Below, piece after piece: positions 53,176 through 61,296 of a stretch of 64,000 bases of DNA (positions are counted from its first letter, which is position 1; the number at the start of each line of letters is the position of its first letter). The stretch comes from Bacillus sp. MYb209 (GTDB lineage Bacteria; Bacillota; Bacilli; Bacillales; Bacillaceae_G). The notes beneath the pieces are model-generated. The model was given only the letters and a program-made list of their open reading frames with translations, was not told the DNA's origin and made no database searches. The stretch is taken from the NCBI RefSeq assembly GCF_002975175.1, contig NZ_PCNZ01000003.1, forward strand, positions 1-64,000, in the 5' to 3' direction. The translations under genes and the position numbers were made by a program.

Positions 53176-54471
53176 CTAAACACTATAATCTTTTGAATGA
53201 ATTTCTAATATTAAATGATTTGAAGAAACCTTATTCAATATTAGATAAAAGATTCCTCCTACAATTGGAATAGTATAGGCTGGAACATAGTTTAATAATA
53301 TACCTGATAATGCCATTGCTATAGGCATCATCATTTTACCTATACTTAATCCAATACTGAGTACTCTTCCCCTATATTCATCAGGAATCTCTTTTTGCAT
53401 GAAATAAGCTAAAGGGATATCTATTAGCGCTATAATTAGTCCTAAACAGAACATAATAATACAATACGTAAAAACATATATAAAATCATTTACTTCAAAA
53501 CTTTTGAATAAAACTGGTATCCCTGAAATAATCATAAACACTGCCAATATAAAACTTAGCTGTCTCAAAAGATAGGAGTAAGAAAAACGATCAGTTATCT
53601 TTCTAACTAATAGGGCCCCTAATATCATCCCTATAGGGAAAGTCCCTTGTATAATACCTAATTTTTTAGAACTGAGATCAAGAACCGTGTTTATAATGTA
53701 TGGCAACGGAACAGTTACAGCAAAACCTAAGAAGAAATTAAGTGAAATCAAAATACGAAACGTATTCTTTAAGCTTTCCTTTTCAATTAAGTAAGAAAAA
53801 CCCTCCTTTATATCTTTAATAAAATTAATTCCTTTTTTTGAACATTTCTCATTTATGTTGTACTCGAACAGTTTAAAATGAATAAATAATATTGCTATCC
53901 CTGAAAGAATAAATGATATACCGTTTATAATTATAAAAATTTTAATATCAAAGACTGCAAAAACGATGCCACCTAACATAGGACCGAGAATTAAAGATAC
54001 AGAATCGATAATTTTACTTATAGAGTTAATACTCATTAGCCTTTCTTTAGAGACGATATTTGGTTTTGCGGCTTCTAACCCTATTCCAAAGAATGTTGTA
54101 AATACCGACATAAGAAAGGTAGTAGCATAAATGATGAATAAGTTTAATCCATAATTGCTGCTTAATATATAAACAGCGATTAATAAGCTTCCATTTAATA
54201 GATCCATACAAACAACCAACTTCTTTTTATCAACCTTATCTGCAATTACACCGGCAAATGGATTCATAACAATCATTGGAATAGTTCCTAATATGAGCGT
54301 AATCGCGAAATTTAATGCTGATCCGGTTATTTGTAAAACATATAATCCGAATGCGAAACTATAAATAGAGCTACCAAATATTGATACTGTTTTCCCAATT
54401 GAATAGAGACAAATATTTCTTAGTTCTTGATTGCTTTTTTCATTCTGTGAATGTATTCGTAAACTCCCCAT
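53176..54471 (-). CDS. MFS efflux transporter (DHA3-like)
   Basis: 431 residues with twelve membrane segments. PFAGVIADKVDKKKLVV after segment 2 is the MFS loop of DHA3/MefA-like exporters, and DEYRGRVLSIGLSIGKMMMP in the second half is the matching loop. Such pumps export macrolides or other drugs. Its promoter (54497-54527) has a 19-bp spacer with internal dyad, the hallmark of MerR-family control, and the gene upstream encodes a MerR-type protein. GGGAGGAAAAAAGTT precedes the ATG. Confidence 0.85.
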   Translation of the reverse strand: MGSLRIHSQNEKSNQELRNICLYSIGKTVSIFGSSIYSFAFGLYVLQITGSALNFAITLILGTIPMIVMNPFAGVIADKVDKKKLVVCMDLLNGSLLIAVYILSSNYGLNLFIIYATTFLMSVFTTFFGIGLEAAKPNIVSKERLMSINSISKIIDSVSLILGPMLGGIVFAVFDIKIFIIINGISFILSGIAILFIHFKLFEYNINEKCSKKGINFIKDIKEGFSYLIEKESLKNTFRILISLNFFLGFAVTVPLPYIINTVLDLSSKKLGIIQGTFPIGMILGALLVRKITDRFSYSYLLRQLSFILAVFMIISGIPVLFKSFEVNDFIYVFTYCIIMFCLGLIIALIDIPLAYFMQKEIPDEYRGRVLSIGLSIGKMMMPIAMALSGILLNYVPAYTIPIVGGIFYLILNKVSSNHLILEIHSKDYSV

Positions 54472-54496
54472 AACTTTTTTCCTCCCGCTTAATTTT

Positions 54497-54527
54497 GTAT
54501 TACGTACAGTGTAAGTTCTCGGGTCAA
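54497..54527 (-). promoter_or_regulatory. MerR-type promoter of the MFS gene
   Basis: On the minus strand -35 TTGACC (54522-54527) and -10 TAATAC (54497-54502) are separated by 19 bases, longer than the 17 preferred by sigma-A. The spacer contains the dyad TTAC-GTACAGT-GTAA (54500-54514). MerR-family activators bind such dyads and twist the DNA to realign the two boxes on ligand binding. Confidence 0.75.
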
Positions 54528-54570
54528 CCCAATATCAATATGTGCAAATTTAAAATTTTTAAAAGAAAAT

Positions 54571-54602
54571 AAAAAAAGATGGGGTTAACCCCATCTTTTT
54601 CC
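54571..54602 (-). terminator. terminator of the MerR-methyltransferase gene
   Basis: AAAAAGATGGGGTT/AACCCCATCTTTTT perfect palindrome overlapping the last codons; separates it from the MFS transcript. Confidence 0.85.
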
Positions 54603-55808
54603 GAAAAATGAATATGTATAAATTTCTTCTCCTTGAACAAAGAAATCCTCGTATTTTCCGCCTCGTTCCAAATAATTTGAAGTTCTTTCATCAATGGATT
54701 GAAAATGTAGATTTTGGATTTCTTTCGTTACTTTTGAAAGTGTAAAATTCTCTCGAAACCTAGTTATAATTTGGCTGTTTATGCTAAAATTTTTAAATAA
54801 AATAAATAAACTTAATAAATAACAATTAGGTTTTAAAAGAGAATTTAATTCGTGAAGTAAAAAATTCTCATGCTCAAAACTATAATTGCTAGTACCAGAC
54901 TGATCAATTACAATATCAACAGACTGATTCTGAATAGGTATATTCAAAAAATCAGTACAGATAAAAAGAATGTTTCTTTTCGGATTTCTTCTCTCTAATA
55001 CATCTTTTAAAAATAGTAGTTTATTCAAATCTCGATCAACTGCAACAAATAAGCAATCTTCGGGTAATTCTTCATAAATGTTCCGCAAAAAGAACCCAAG
55101 ACCCGATCCTATATCAAGTAATATTTTGTTATTTAAATCTAATTGTATTAGTTTCTTTTTCGCCCATTCTCCTTCTCTATTCATATTTTCCAAATATGCA
55201 GTATCAGTTTCATAGATATAATCCGAAATAGAATCTTCAAGTGACGTTCGCTCATATGCTTTAAATAATTTATCAGCTGTTATAATCCCTGAAGTAATAA
55301 CGTATTCTTCGCCGCAGTTACAAGTCAAATTCCCCTCTATAATTTGATTGCTATTAATAATTCCATTTTGAAGAATTAGGTTTTCGCTACACTTAGAACA
55401 TGTAAGTAACTGAAGTACGCTTAAATCTATCCCTATAATAGAATTCGGAGTTTCATTTGTTATAGATAAATCATTTAACACTTCCTTTAATTTATCTCTT
55501 CTCTCCTCTAAAGTTTGTATTTCTTGTTCAATCTTTTCATATTTCAATTTAAATAAAGATTGGTAAAAAGTATCTTTTTCGTAATTCATAGATTTTGCTA
55601 AACTTTTATAAAGAAAAAGTTCTTTAATTTCATTCAAACTAAATCCTAGCCATTTGTATTCTAATATAAGCTCTATATCTTTTTGACAATACTCATCAAA
55701 AAAATAATGGCCACCCTTCTTTTCAGGGATAATTAGTCCGAGATCCATATAATGTCTAATCGTATCTATACTTATATTATTTATTTCTCCAAACTTTCCG
55801 ATTTTCAT
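54585..55808 (-). CDS. MerR-type regulator fused to a SAM-dependent methyltransferase
   Basis: 407 residues. Residues 1-70 are a MerR winged helix (MKIGKFGEINNISIDTIRHY, then YCQKDIELILEYKWLGFSLN EIKEL), residues about 75-115 a coiled coil. Next comes a zinc-ribbon-like segment, CSKCSE and CNCGEEY, as in Trm112/RlmA-type methyltransferase heads, and then a Rossmann methyltransferase with ILLDIGSGLGFFLRNIYEEL (motif I), VAVDRD (motif II) and VDIVIDQSG (motif IV). So the effector part is a methyltransferase fold rather than a drug-binding GyrI domain. It probably regulates the MFS gene 114 bases downstream. Whether it still methylates anything is unknown. Confidence 0.85.
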   Translation of the reverse strand: MKIGKFGEINNISIDTIRHYMDLGLIIPEKKGGHYFFDEYCQKDIELILEYKWLGFSLNEIKELFLYKSLAKSMNYEKDTFYQSLFKLKYEKIEQEIQTLEERRDKLKEVLNDLSITNETPNSIIGIDLSVLQLLTCSKCSENLILQNGIINSNQIIEGNLTCNCGEEYVITSGIITADKLFKAYERTSLEDSISDYIYETDTAYLENMNREGEWAKKKLIQLDLNNKILLDIGSGLGFFLRNIYEELPEDCLFVAVDRDLNKLLFLKDVLERRNPKRNILFICTDFLNIPIQNQSVDIVIDQSGTSNYSFEHENFLLHELNSLLKPNCYLLSLFILFKNFSINSQIITRFRENFTLSKVTKEIQNLHFQSIDERTSNYLERGGKYEDFFVQGEEIYTYSFFGKRWG

Positions 55809-55932
55809 AATATCACTACCACTACCATTATAATTTTTGTTTATACATACTTCTTTTTTAAAAGTAGAAAATCCTTTTATCTATACATTATTATTTATGA
55901 TACGAGGATGATGTAATTAAGGTTTTATATAA

Positions 55933-55963
55933 TAAAAAACCCGTGAATAATTCACGGGTTTTA
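55933..55963 (-). terminator. terminator of the DegV gene
   Basis: AAAACCCGTGAA taa TTCACGGGTTTT stem with T run on the minus strand. Confidence 0.85.
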
Positions 55964-55965
55964 CT

Positions 55966-56772
55966 TTAATAACTAACTGCTATTGTTCCCTCACCTGCAT
56001 GTACAGCAAATGAAATTGGCAATGGATACAGTTTGAAATCCATTTCAGGGAATGCTTGTCTAATATCTGAAATCCATTCTTCAGCTCCGGCTTTATCGTT
56101 AGCATGGAACATATGGAGTACTTTTGGTAATTCTTTTTCAAGCTCATTTTTAATATATTCTCTACACTTTTGGATTTTGCGAACTTTCTTTTCAAGTAAA
56201 AGTTCTCCGCCTTTTACTTCTAAGATTAAGTTGACACTTAATAAACTTCCAAGTAAAAATTGAACTCCCTTTACACGACCACTTGCATATAAACCTTTTA
56301 AACTCTTTGGAAATACATAATAAGGTCTTCTTTTTTCATCTACTAATGTTTTGTGTATATCTTGTAAAGTCATACCATCATTGTATAACGTCTTAGCTTT
56401 TCTCAAAAGTTCATCCATTGGATAACTTGTCGTTTCACTATCTAATACAGTTAAAGGGAAACCTGCCATATCAGCAGCTAGCTTCATATTTTGATAGGTC
56501 CCACTTACTTTTCCGCTAATAGCAACTGCAAAGCCTTCTTCATATTCTTCTTTGCATTTAGTAAATAATTCTACCATTTCCCCTATGTTAGGTTGCGAAG
56601 TAGTAACTGTTCTTCCGTCATTTAACGCTTCATAAAGACGTTTATGAACTCCTTCTTCACAATCCTTATAAGACACTCCATCAATAATAACTTCAATTGG
56701 GATAACAAAGTTATCACCACCTGTTGTAAAACTCGCAGTTGTACTATCAGTAAACCAAGCAACACGCTTCAT
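55966..56772 (-). CDS. DegV-family fatty-acid-binding protein
   Basis: 268 residues. WFTDSTTASF at the N terminus, GRTVTTSQPNIGEM, AVAISGKVSGTYQNMKLAAD and PYYVFPKSLKGLYASGRVKG are the family blocks; the Thr/Ser residues in TSQP and SGTYQN contact the bound fatty acid carboxylate. FakB-type members deliver fatty acid to the FakA kinase; no fakA is adjacent, so that role is an inference. AGGGAGGAACAAC precedes the ATG. Single gene. Confidence 0.87.
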   Translation of the reverse strand: MKRVAWFTDSTTASFTTGGDNFVIPIEVIIDGVSYKDCEEGVHKRLYEALNDGRTVTTSQPNIGEMVELFTKCKEEYEEGFAVAISGKVSGTYQNMKLAADMAGFPLTVLDSETTSYPMDELLRKAKTLYNDGMTLQDIHKTLVDEKRRPYYVFPKSLKGLYASGRVKGVQFLLGSLLSVNLILEVKGGELLLEKKVRKIQKCREYIKNELEKELPKVLHMFHANDKAGAEEWISDIRQAFPEMDFKLYPLPISFAVHAGEGTIAVSY

Positions 56773-56971
56773 GTTGTTCCTCCCTTATCCTGTTCCTCTT
56801 TTCTGACTTTTCTATATATTTATCTTACGAAAAGAGAATATCCCCTGTAATAGTAACAGGACTTTATTATTTTGGCTATAGTAGATGTATAATAAATGTG
56901 AATATTGTTTGTCTATTTCACAAATAAAAAAGAAAATCAGGATATTTCCCCGATTTCCCTCTAATAATACA

Positions 56972-57478
56972 TTATTTAAAAGTTTCATTATCTAAAATTA
57001 CAACATAATCATTAGTCATTCGTCCAGCTTCTTTCGTATAATTGACAAGCCGTTGTATGTTATCACAGCAAATTTTCGCTCCCCATACGAGTAACGGTAC
57101 ACCAATAAAATCAATATGAAATCTTCTAGAAAACAAACCGCCTAAAGTCATTGGCAATGGAACTGTTGGTGATGTATTAGAAAAAATAATCTTATCATGG
57201 TTTTGATAATGTTTTTGCAGAATTTCTCCTAAATGCTTCATCGCAGGTACAACGACTTTTGATGCCCCGCATCCAATTGTATATACAGGATTTCCATATT
57301 CATCTTGTCCATGAAAAATAATTTTCCCCATATCTTCTGTTTTCAATTTATTAAAGTACTCCACATTTAAAATTTCTTCTTTCGTTAACTTCCGATCAGT
57401 TGGCAATTTATTTAAATGATAAGCTGCAGCTAGCGAGGTTGTATGCGTTCCACCGAAATCTGTGTAAATGAATATCAT
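56972..57478 (-). CDS. DUF3189-family protein
   Basis: 168 residues, soluble: MIFIYTDFGGTHTTSLAAAY HLNKLP, GKIIFHGQDEYGNPVYTIGC and TIGCGASKVVVPAM. The N-terminal GGTHTT/SLAAA pattern is that of DUF3189, small proteins of spore formers with unknown role; the glycine-rich start could bind a phosphate group (inference). AAAGGATGATAAT precedes the ATG. Confidence 0.8.
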   Translation of the reverse strand: MIFIYTDFGGTHTTSLAAAYHLNKLPTDRKLTKEEILNVEYFNKLKTEDMGKIIFHGQDEYGNPVYTIGCGASKVVVPAMKHLGEILQKHYQNHDKIIFSNTSPTVPLPMTLGGLFSRRFHIDFIGVPLLVWGAKICCDNIQRLVNYTKEAGRMTNDYVVILDNETFK

Positions 57479-57559
57479 ATTATCATCCTTTATTAGAAAT
57501 GTTCAATGTTTATTAGTATCACCATATAATTATTTATTAAACAAAGGACGATGTTCTTT

Positions 57560-58189
57560 TTACGCTTTATATAATGACTGGATTTTATATTTAACAAAAA
57601 TATAACAGCGCATTTTATAAATATAAAATCCAATAATAGCACCAAAAACGTTACAAATTATATCATCAATGTCAGTAATTCGTCCCCATCCACTCATTAA
57701 TGATTCTATCAATTGTAGTATTTCTATGCTGAATGATATAACTAATCCTAGAATCATAGTGTTTTTTAATTTATTGTATTTATCCCATATTATTGGTGCT
57801 AAAAACCCTAAAGGCATTAATAATAAAACATTCCCGCCTATATTTCTTACGATTAGACCAATCATAAATAGGACATCACCATCATAGGCACTTCCTATTT
57901 GACCGATTTCTTTAATAATTGATGCAAAAGGAATAATATTGACTGAACGATTAAGATTTTCAACACTAGAAGGAAACCCGATTGGCAAGGGAAATAAGGT
58001 TACTGCAACAACCATACAGATGTATATTACAAAAAGAAAATTAATACATTCTTTTAACCAATACACTTGCATTTTATCCTTTATCACAATTAATATACTT
58101 CGTACAATCAAATAGCAACAGACTCCCAAAATAATAAACCAACTACCACTGATCATATACAAATCGTTAATCCACCCTTTCATCGTCAT
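57560..58189 (-). CDS. VanZ-family membrane protein
   Basis: 209 residues with five hydrophobic segments. VNIIPFASI and the closing WGRITDIDDIICNVFGAIIG FYIYK are the VanZ signature (DxxDxxxNxxGxxxG). VanZ-like proteins lower sensitivity to teicoplanin-type lipoglycopeptides in some hosts; most chromosomal members have no tested function. A broken GNAT gene starts ten bases upstream on the same strand. Confidence 0.85.
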   Translation of the reverse strand: MTMKGWINDLYMISGSWFIILGVCCYLIVRSILIVIKDKMQVYWLKECINFLFVIYICMVVAVTLFPLPIGFPSSVENLNRSVNIIPFASIIKEIGQIGSAYDGDVLFMIGLIVRNIGGNVLLLMPLGFLAPIIWDKYNKLKNTMILGLVISFSIEILQLIESLMSGWGRITDIDDIICNVFGAIIGFYIYKMRCYIFVKYKIQSLYKA

Positions 58190-58198
58190 ATTATTGGT

Positions 58199-58401
58199 TT
58201 ATATCCTTACACTTCCATGCGTATGTTCTTCTATTTCGTATTCAAAATCTATCAACCCTACTACTCGGTCTGCATGTATAGCTATTAGTTCAATAACAAG
58301 ATTTTCATACTTTTCTCTAAGTATATATCTAAAAAAGATAACAAACGGCAACGAATCGAGCCTATTTCATCGTTTTTATATGCTCTAATTTTTATATCCA
58401 T
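58199..58401 (-). pseudogene. GNAT acetyltransferase, frameshifted N-terminal remnant
   Basis: MDIKIRAYKNDEIGSIRCRL LSFLD starts in one frame; after a shift near 58300 the neighbouring frame reads REKYENLVIELIAIHADRVV GLIDFEYEIEEHTHGSVRI and stops. IELIAIHxxxVVGLIDFEYE is the beta2-beta4 part of a GNAT fold, but the acetyl-CoA loop and everything after is missing. Confidence 0.65.
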
Positions 58402-58405
58402 GTAA

Positions 58406-59431
58406 TTAAAAAACTCCTTCTATTTCTACAATAAACTTTTCGGGTCCTGCCCCTTTATTTGATGGAATAACTAATGTAATTCCTAAGTCCGGGTATACGG
58501 CCGAGCGAAAACTCACGCCTGGATCATATCCCATTACATGATATTTAAAAATATTTCCTTGTCTTTTCTCAATCCATATTCCATAGCCGTAAGACTGGCA
58601 ATTATTCACCAAAATATGAGGAGTTAAAAGTAACTTCGTATATTCGTGGCTCAATATTTCGTTGTTAAATAGAGCTTCCCAAAATTGCACCATGTCTGGT
58701 GCAGTAATGTAAGCACCGCCATCAGAACCTCCTTTTATGGGTATAGAGTATGCATTTGTTCTCCATTTTTGACTATTTACATCCTTTATATATCCGAGAG
58801 CGGTATGTTTCGGTAAATTATCTAAAGAGGAATAGCCTGAATCATTCATGCCAACTGGAACAAATATGTTTTTTTCTATATATTCCGTAAATTCAAGTCC
58901 TGTCTGCTGTTCTATAATTAATCCAAGTATAATAAAACCTGCATTATTATAGTAAAACTTACTTCCTGGTGTAAACATCATATTACTGTTTTGGAATAAT
59001 GGTAAAAAGTCTTTTAAACTTTTTAAAAGATACATAGGGGTCTGTTTCCAAAGATCTTCAAAGTTATCCATGATACTTTCATCAAAATAATCTGGAATAC
59101 CCGAACTATGCGTTAAAAGTTGATGTACTGTAATATCTTCATTAAAGTTTGGGAATTTAATATGTAGACAATCTTTTAACTTTGTATGAAAAGTAATTAC
59201 ACCTCTTTCAACAAGTTGACAGATACTGATAGCAGTGAATAATTTACATCCTGAGGCAATTCCAAATCTTGTTTGTAGTGTATTGTTTATACATTCACTT
59301 CGGTTAGCATATCCAAACGAATTTTCATAGATAATATCATCATCTTTTTTTATTAAGACTACCCCAGAAAAATCTATATTGTGATGTATTCCTTTTACAA
59401 TTTTCTCTATTTGATCTTTTGTTTTTAGCAT
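58406..59431 (-). CDS. serine hydrolase, beta-lactamase/D-aminopeptidase-like
   Basis: About 341 residues, no signal peptide. SxxK is in GIASGCKLFTAISI (Ser-Gly-Cys-Lys) near residue 64-67, the YxN motif is FYYNNAGFIILG near 163 and the third motif is in KYHVMGYDPGVSF (HxxGYDPG) near 307. VHQLLTHSSGIPDYFD is the typical class C helix. Similar to D-alanyl-D-alanine carboxypeptidase-type esterases of unknown substrate. AAGGGTGG precedes the ATG at 59431; an ATG nine bases upstream overlaps it. Confidence 0.83.
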   Translation of the reverse strand: MLKTKDQIEKIVKGIHHNIDFSGVVLIKKDDDIIYENSFGYANRSECINNTLQTRFGIASGCKLFTAISICQLVERGVITFHTKLKDCLHIKFPNFNEDITVHQLLTHSSGIPDYFDESIMDNFEDLWKQTPMYLLKSLKDFLPLFQNSNMMFTPGSKFYYNNAGFIILGLIIEQQTGLEFTEYIEKNIFVPVGMNDSGYSSLDNLPKHTALGYIKDVNSQKWRTNAYSIPIKGGSDGGAYITAPDMVQFWEALFNNEILSHEYTKLLLTPHILVNNCQSYGYGIWIEKRQGNIFKYHVMGYDPGVSFRSAVYPDLGITLVIPSNKGAGPEKFIVEIEGVF

Positions 59432-59541
59432 AATAACCACCCTTGTTTATCAGTATTTTTCTTTCCCCTTATCATTTTTCCATATATAGGGGGAAGAAAC
59501 CTCCTATTCCCCCCCTAAATTTCAAATAAAAACCAATGGAA

Positions 59542-60780
59542 CTATTTCGCATTTATTGATTCAGCGGAATTTATCTTAGACTGCGATGGTAATAAAGTAA
59601 ACACGCACAATATGATAGTAATAAGTAGCATTACTAATACTCCTACAATAACTACAAGTTGTATAGAAGTGAATTGAGTTGCAACGCCGAACAGAATCGT
59701 TATAAAAATTGTTAAAACAGCTATAACGAGCCCGTATATACTCCCGATTCGTCCCATCATATGAACCGGAACGTTATTTTGATAAAATGTGTAAAATCCT
59801 GTATTTGCATATGCCATAGAGAAAGATAAAATAAAGAATCCGATAGCAGCTATTAAAAACTCACTTGAAAAAGCATAAATCAAATATCCGATTGCAATGA
59901 ATAATGATCCTATCCCAATTAGAAATGAAGGTGCTAATTTTTTTGATAAAATTGTATTTGTTAGGGCTCCTAAAATAAAACCCGCTCCAGCGATACTAAC
60001 TAAAAAGCCATATTCACTATCTGTTAACAATAAAATTTCTTTCGCAAATGATAATTCCAGTGAATCATTTGCGGTAGCTAATACCATCATCCCCTGGAAT
60101 AAGAAGTACACACATACGACATACAAAGATTTTTTACTAAAATTTAAAACTATGTTCCAATCTTTTTTTAGTACAGTTAGAGATAACTTATCACCTGATA
60201 TATTAGAATCGTATTTTTTATCAAGATTAGGTAAAAGTAATGTAATTAACCCTGATAACAAAAATGCTATAGCATTCATATATATAGCAAACTCTGGTGT
60301 ACTCGCTATTAATAATACGCCTGCTACCGCTGGACCAATTAAAAATGCACCAGATCCTATTAAACTACGTAGTGAGTTGAAACGTTGTCTTCGTTCTACT
60401 GGTATTAATTTCGTCATATACGTCATAGCAGTTGGCTCATAAATCGCACTAGCCATGCTAATAAAGAATACTAAAAGATAGATAATCCAAAGAGATGGAA
60501 GCAAAGGTAAAATAGCGATAAATACTGCGCGGTATATATCAAGATGGATTATTAACTTTCGTTTATTTAAACGATCTATCATACTTCCTGCCCAAGTGTT
60601 TGTAAATAAGGTCGCAAATGGTTTAATTACATATAAAGTAGCAACAGCTAAGGCTGATCCGCCCATTTTATAGACAAGTATATTAAGTGCCATTAAGTAA
60701 ATCCATGCACCTAAATTTGCAATACCAACTCCGGACAGTAGTAATAAAGGATATTTCCAATCTTTAAGTAGTTTTTTCAC
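59542..60780 (-). CDS. MFS transporter controlled by a T-box leader
   Basis: About 412 residues and twelve membrane segments. NTWAGSMIDRLNKRKLIIHL is the MFS loop after segment 2 and VHMMGRIGSIYGLVIAVLTI the corresponding one in the second half, again the DHA3-like efflux layout. GTG at 60780 is chosen because GCGGGTG lies upstream with good spacing; an in-frame GTG nine bases earlier overlaps it. A T-box riboswitch lies 40 bases upstream, so expression should rise when one specific tRNA is uncharged. This points to an amino-acid-related substrate (inference). Confidence 0.83.
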   Translation of the reverse strand: MKKLLKDWKYPLLLLSGVGIANLGAWIYLMALNILVYKMGGSALAVATLYVIKPFATLFTNTWAGSMIDRLNKRKLIIHLDIYRAVFIAILPLLPSLWIIYLLVFFISMASAIYEPTAMTYMTKLIPVERRQRFNSLRSLIGSGAFLIGPAVAGVLLIASTPEFAIYMNAIAFLLSGLITLLLPNLDKKYDSNISGDKLSLTVLKKDWNIVLNFSKKSLYVVCVYFLFQGMMVLATANDSLELSFAKEILLLTDSEYGFLVSIAGAGFILGALTNTILSKKLAPSFLIGIGSLFIAIGYLIYAFSSEFLIAAIGFFILSFSMAYANTGFYTFYQNNVPVHMMGRIGSIYGLVIAVLTIFITILFGVATQFTSIQLVVIVGVLVMLLITIILCVFTLLPSQSKINSAESINAK

Positions 60781-60819
60781 TTTAAGCACCCGCTTTCTAA
60801 ATTGTTTTAAACCAATAAA

Positions 60820-61106
60820 AAAATCCCACCCCCAAGACTTAAAGTCTTAGGGACGAGATTTATCATCGCGGTGCCACCCTAGTTTATTAATATGTTGCCA
60901 TATTAACCTTATCAAGTACTGCATTTAAAAATGCTTATACCTTAGCTCTATAACGGGAGCTCCCGTCACACCACCCCCTTTCGTTAAAGGCTCCGATGTG
61001 CTGCTCAGAGGCTTGATTCAATAAAGAATTTTTGCTCCTTTTCAGCTAAATGGAGCTCTCTGTGAAAAATTCATTTTATCTACTCTTCTCATCATCGCAT
61101 GTAATT
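60820..61106 (-). ncRNA. T-box riboswitch (tRNA-sensing leader)
   Basis: On the minus strand the universal T-box element AGGGTGGCACCGCGATGA lies at 60864-60881, followed by the antiterminator partner TCGTCCCT and a strong intrinsic terminator (CCCTAAGACTTTAAGTCTTGGGG with T run, 60826-60862). Stem I is also visible: AGAGTAG near the 5' end, a helix GAATTTTT...AAAAATTC enclosing GCTCC-loop-GGAGC with the apical GCTGAAAA. The specifier side reads TGAATCAAGCCTCTGAGC; ATC (Ile) is the most likely specifier triplet but GAA or TCA cannot be excluded. It controls the MFS gene at 59542-60780. Confidence 0.92.
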
Positions 61107-61112
61107 TTATCC

Positions 61113-61142
61113 ATAATATCATGGAGGGTAGTATATTGTAAA
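61113..61142 (-). promoter_or_regulatory. promoter of the T-box leader
   Basis: Minus-strand -35 TTTACA (61137-61142) and -10 TATTAT (61113-61118), spacer 18; transcription would start near 61106, just before stem I. Confidence 0.65.
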
Positions 61143-61253
61143 TGATTAAATAGAATAATCAGTTTTTTACAAAAGAAAACATCCCTTGTAATTTTTTGAT
61201 TTAATTTATTATTAATTAAAAAATACGGTGCGTGAAATTACTTATAATTCAAA

Positions 61254-61281
61254 CAAAAAGAGCCTATTCTACTGTAGGCCC
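61254..61281 (-). terminator. terminator of the PBP gene
   Basis: GGCCTACAGTAGAATAGGC hairpin followed by TCTTTTTG on the minus strand. Confidence 0.75.
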
Positions 61282-61296
61282 CTACGAACTTCTATA

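Noticed and set aside
59897-60442. 181-codon plus-strand frame antisense to the T-box-controlled MFS gene
   Set aside because: Polar, Asn/Pro/Ser-rich composition typical of an antisense of a membrane protein; no start signals.
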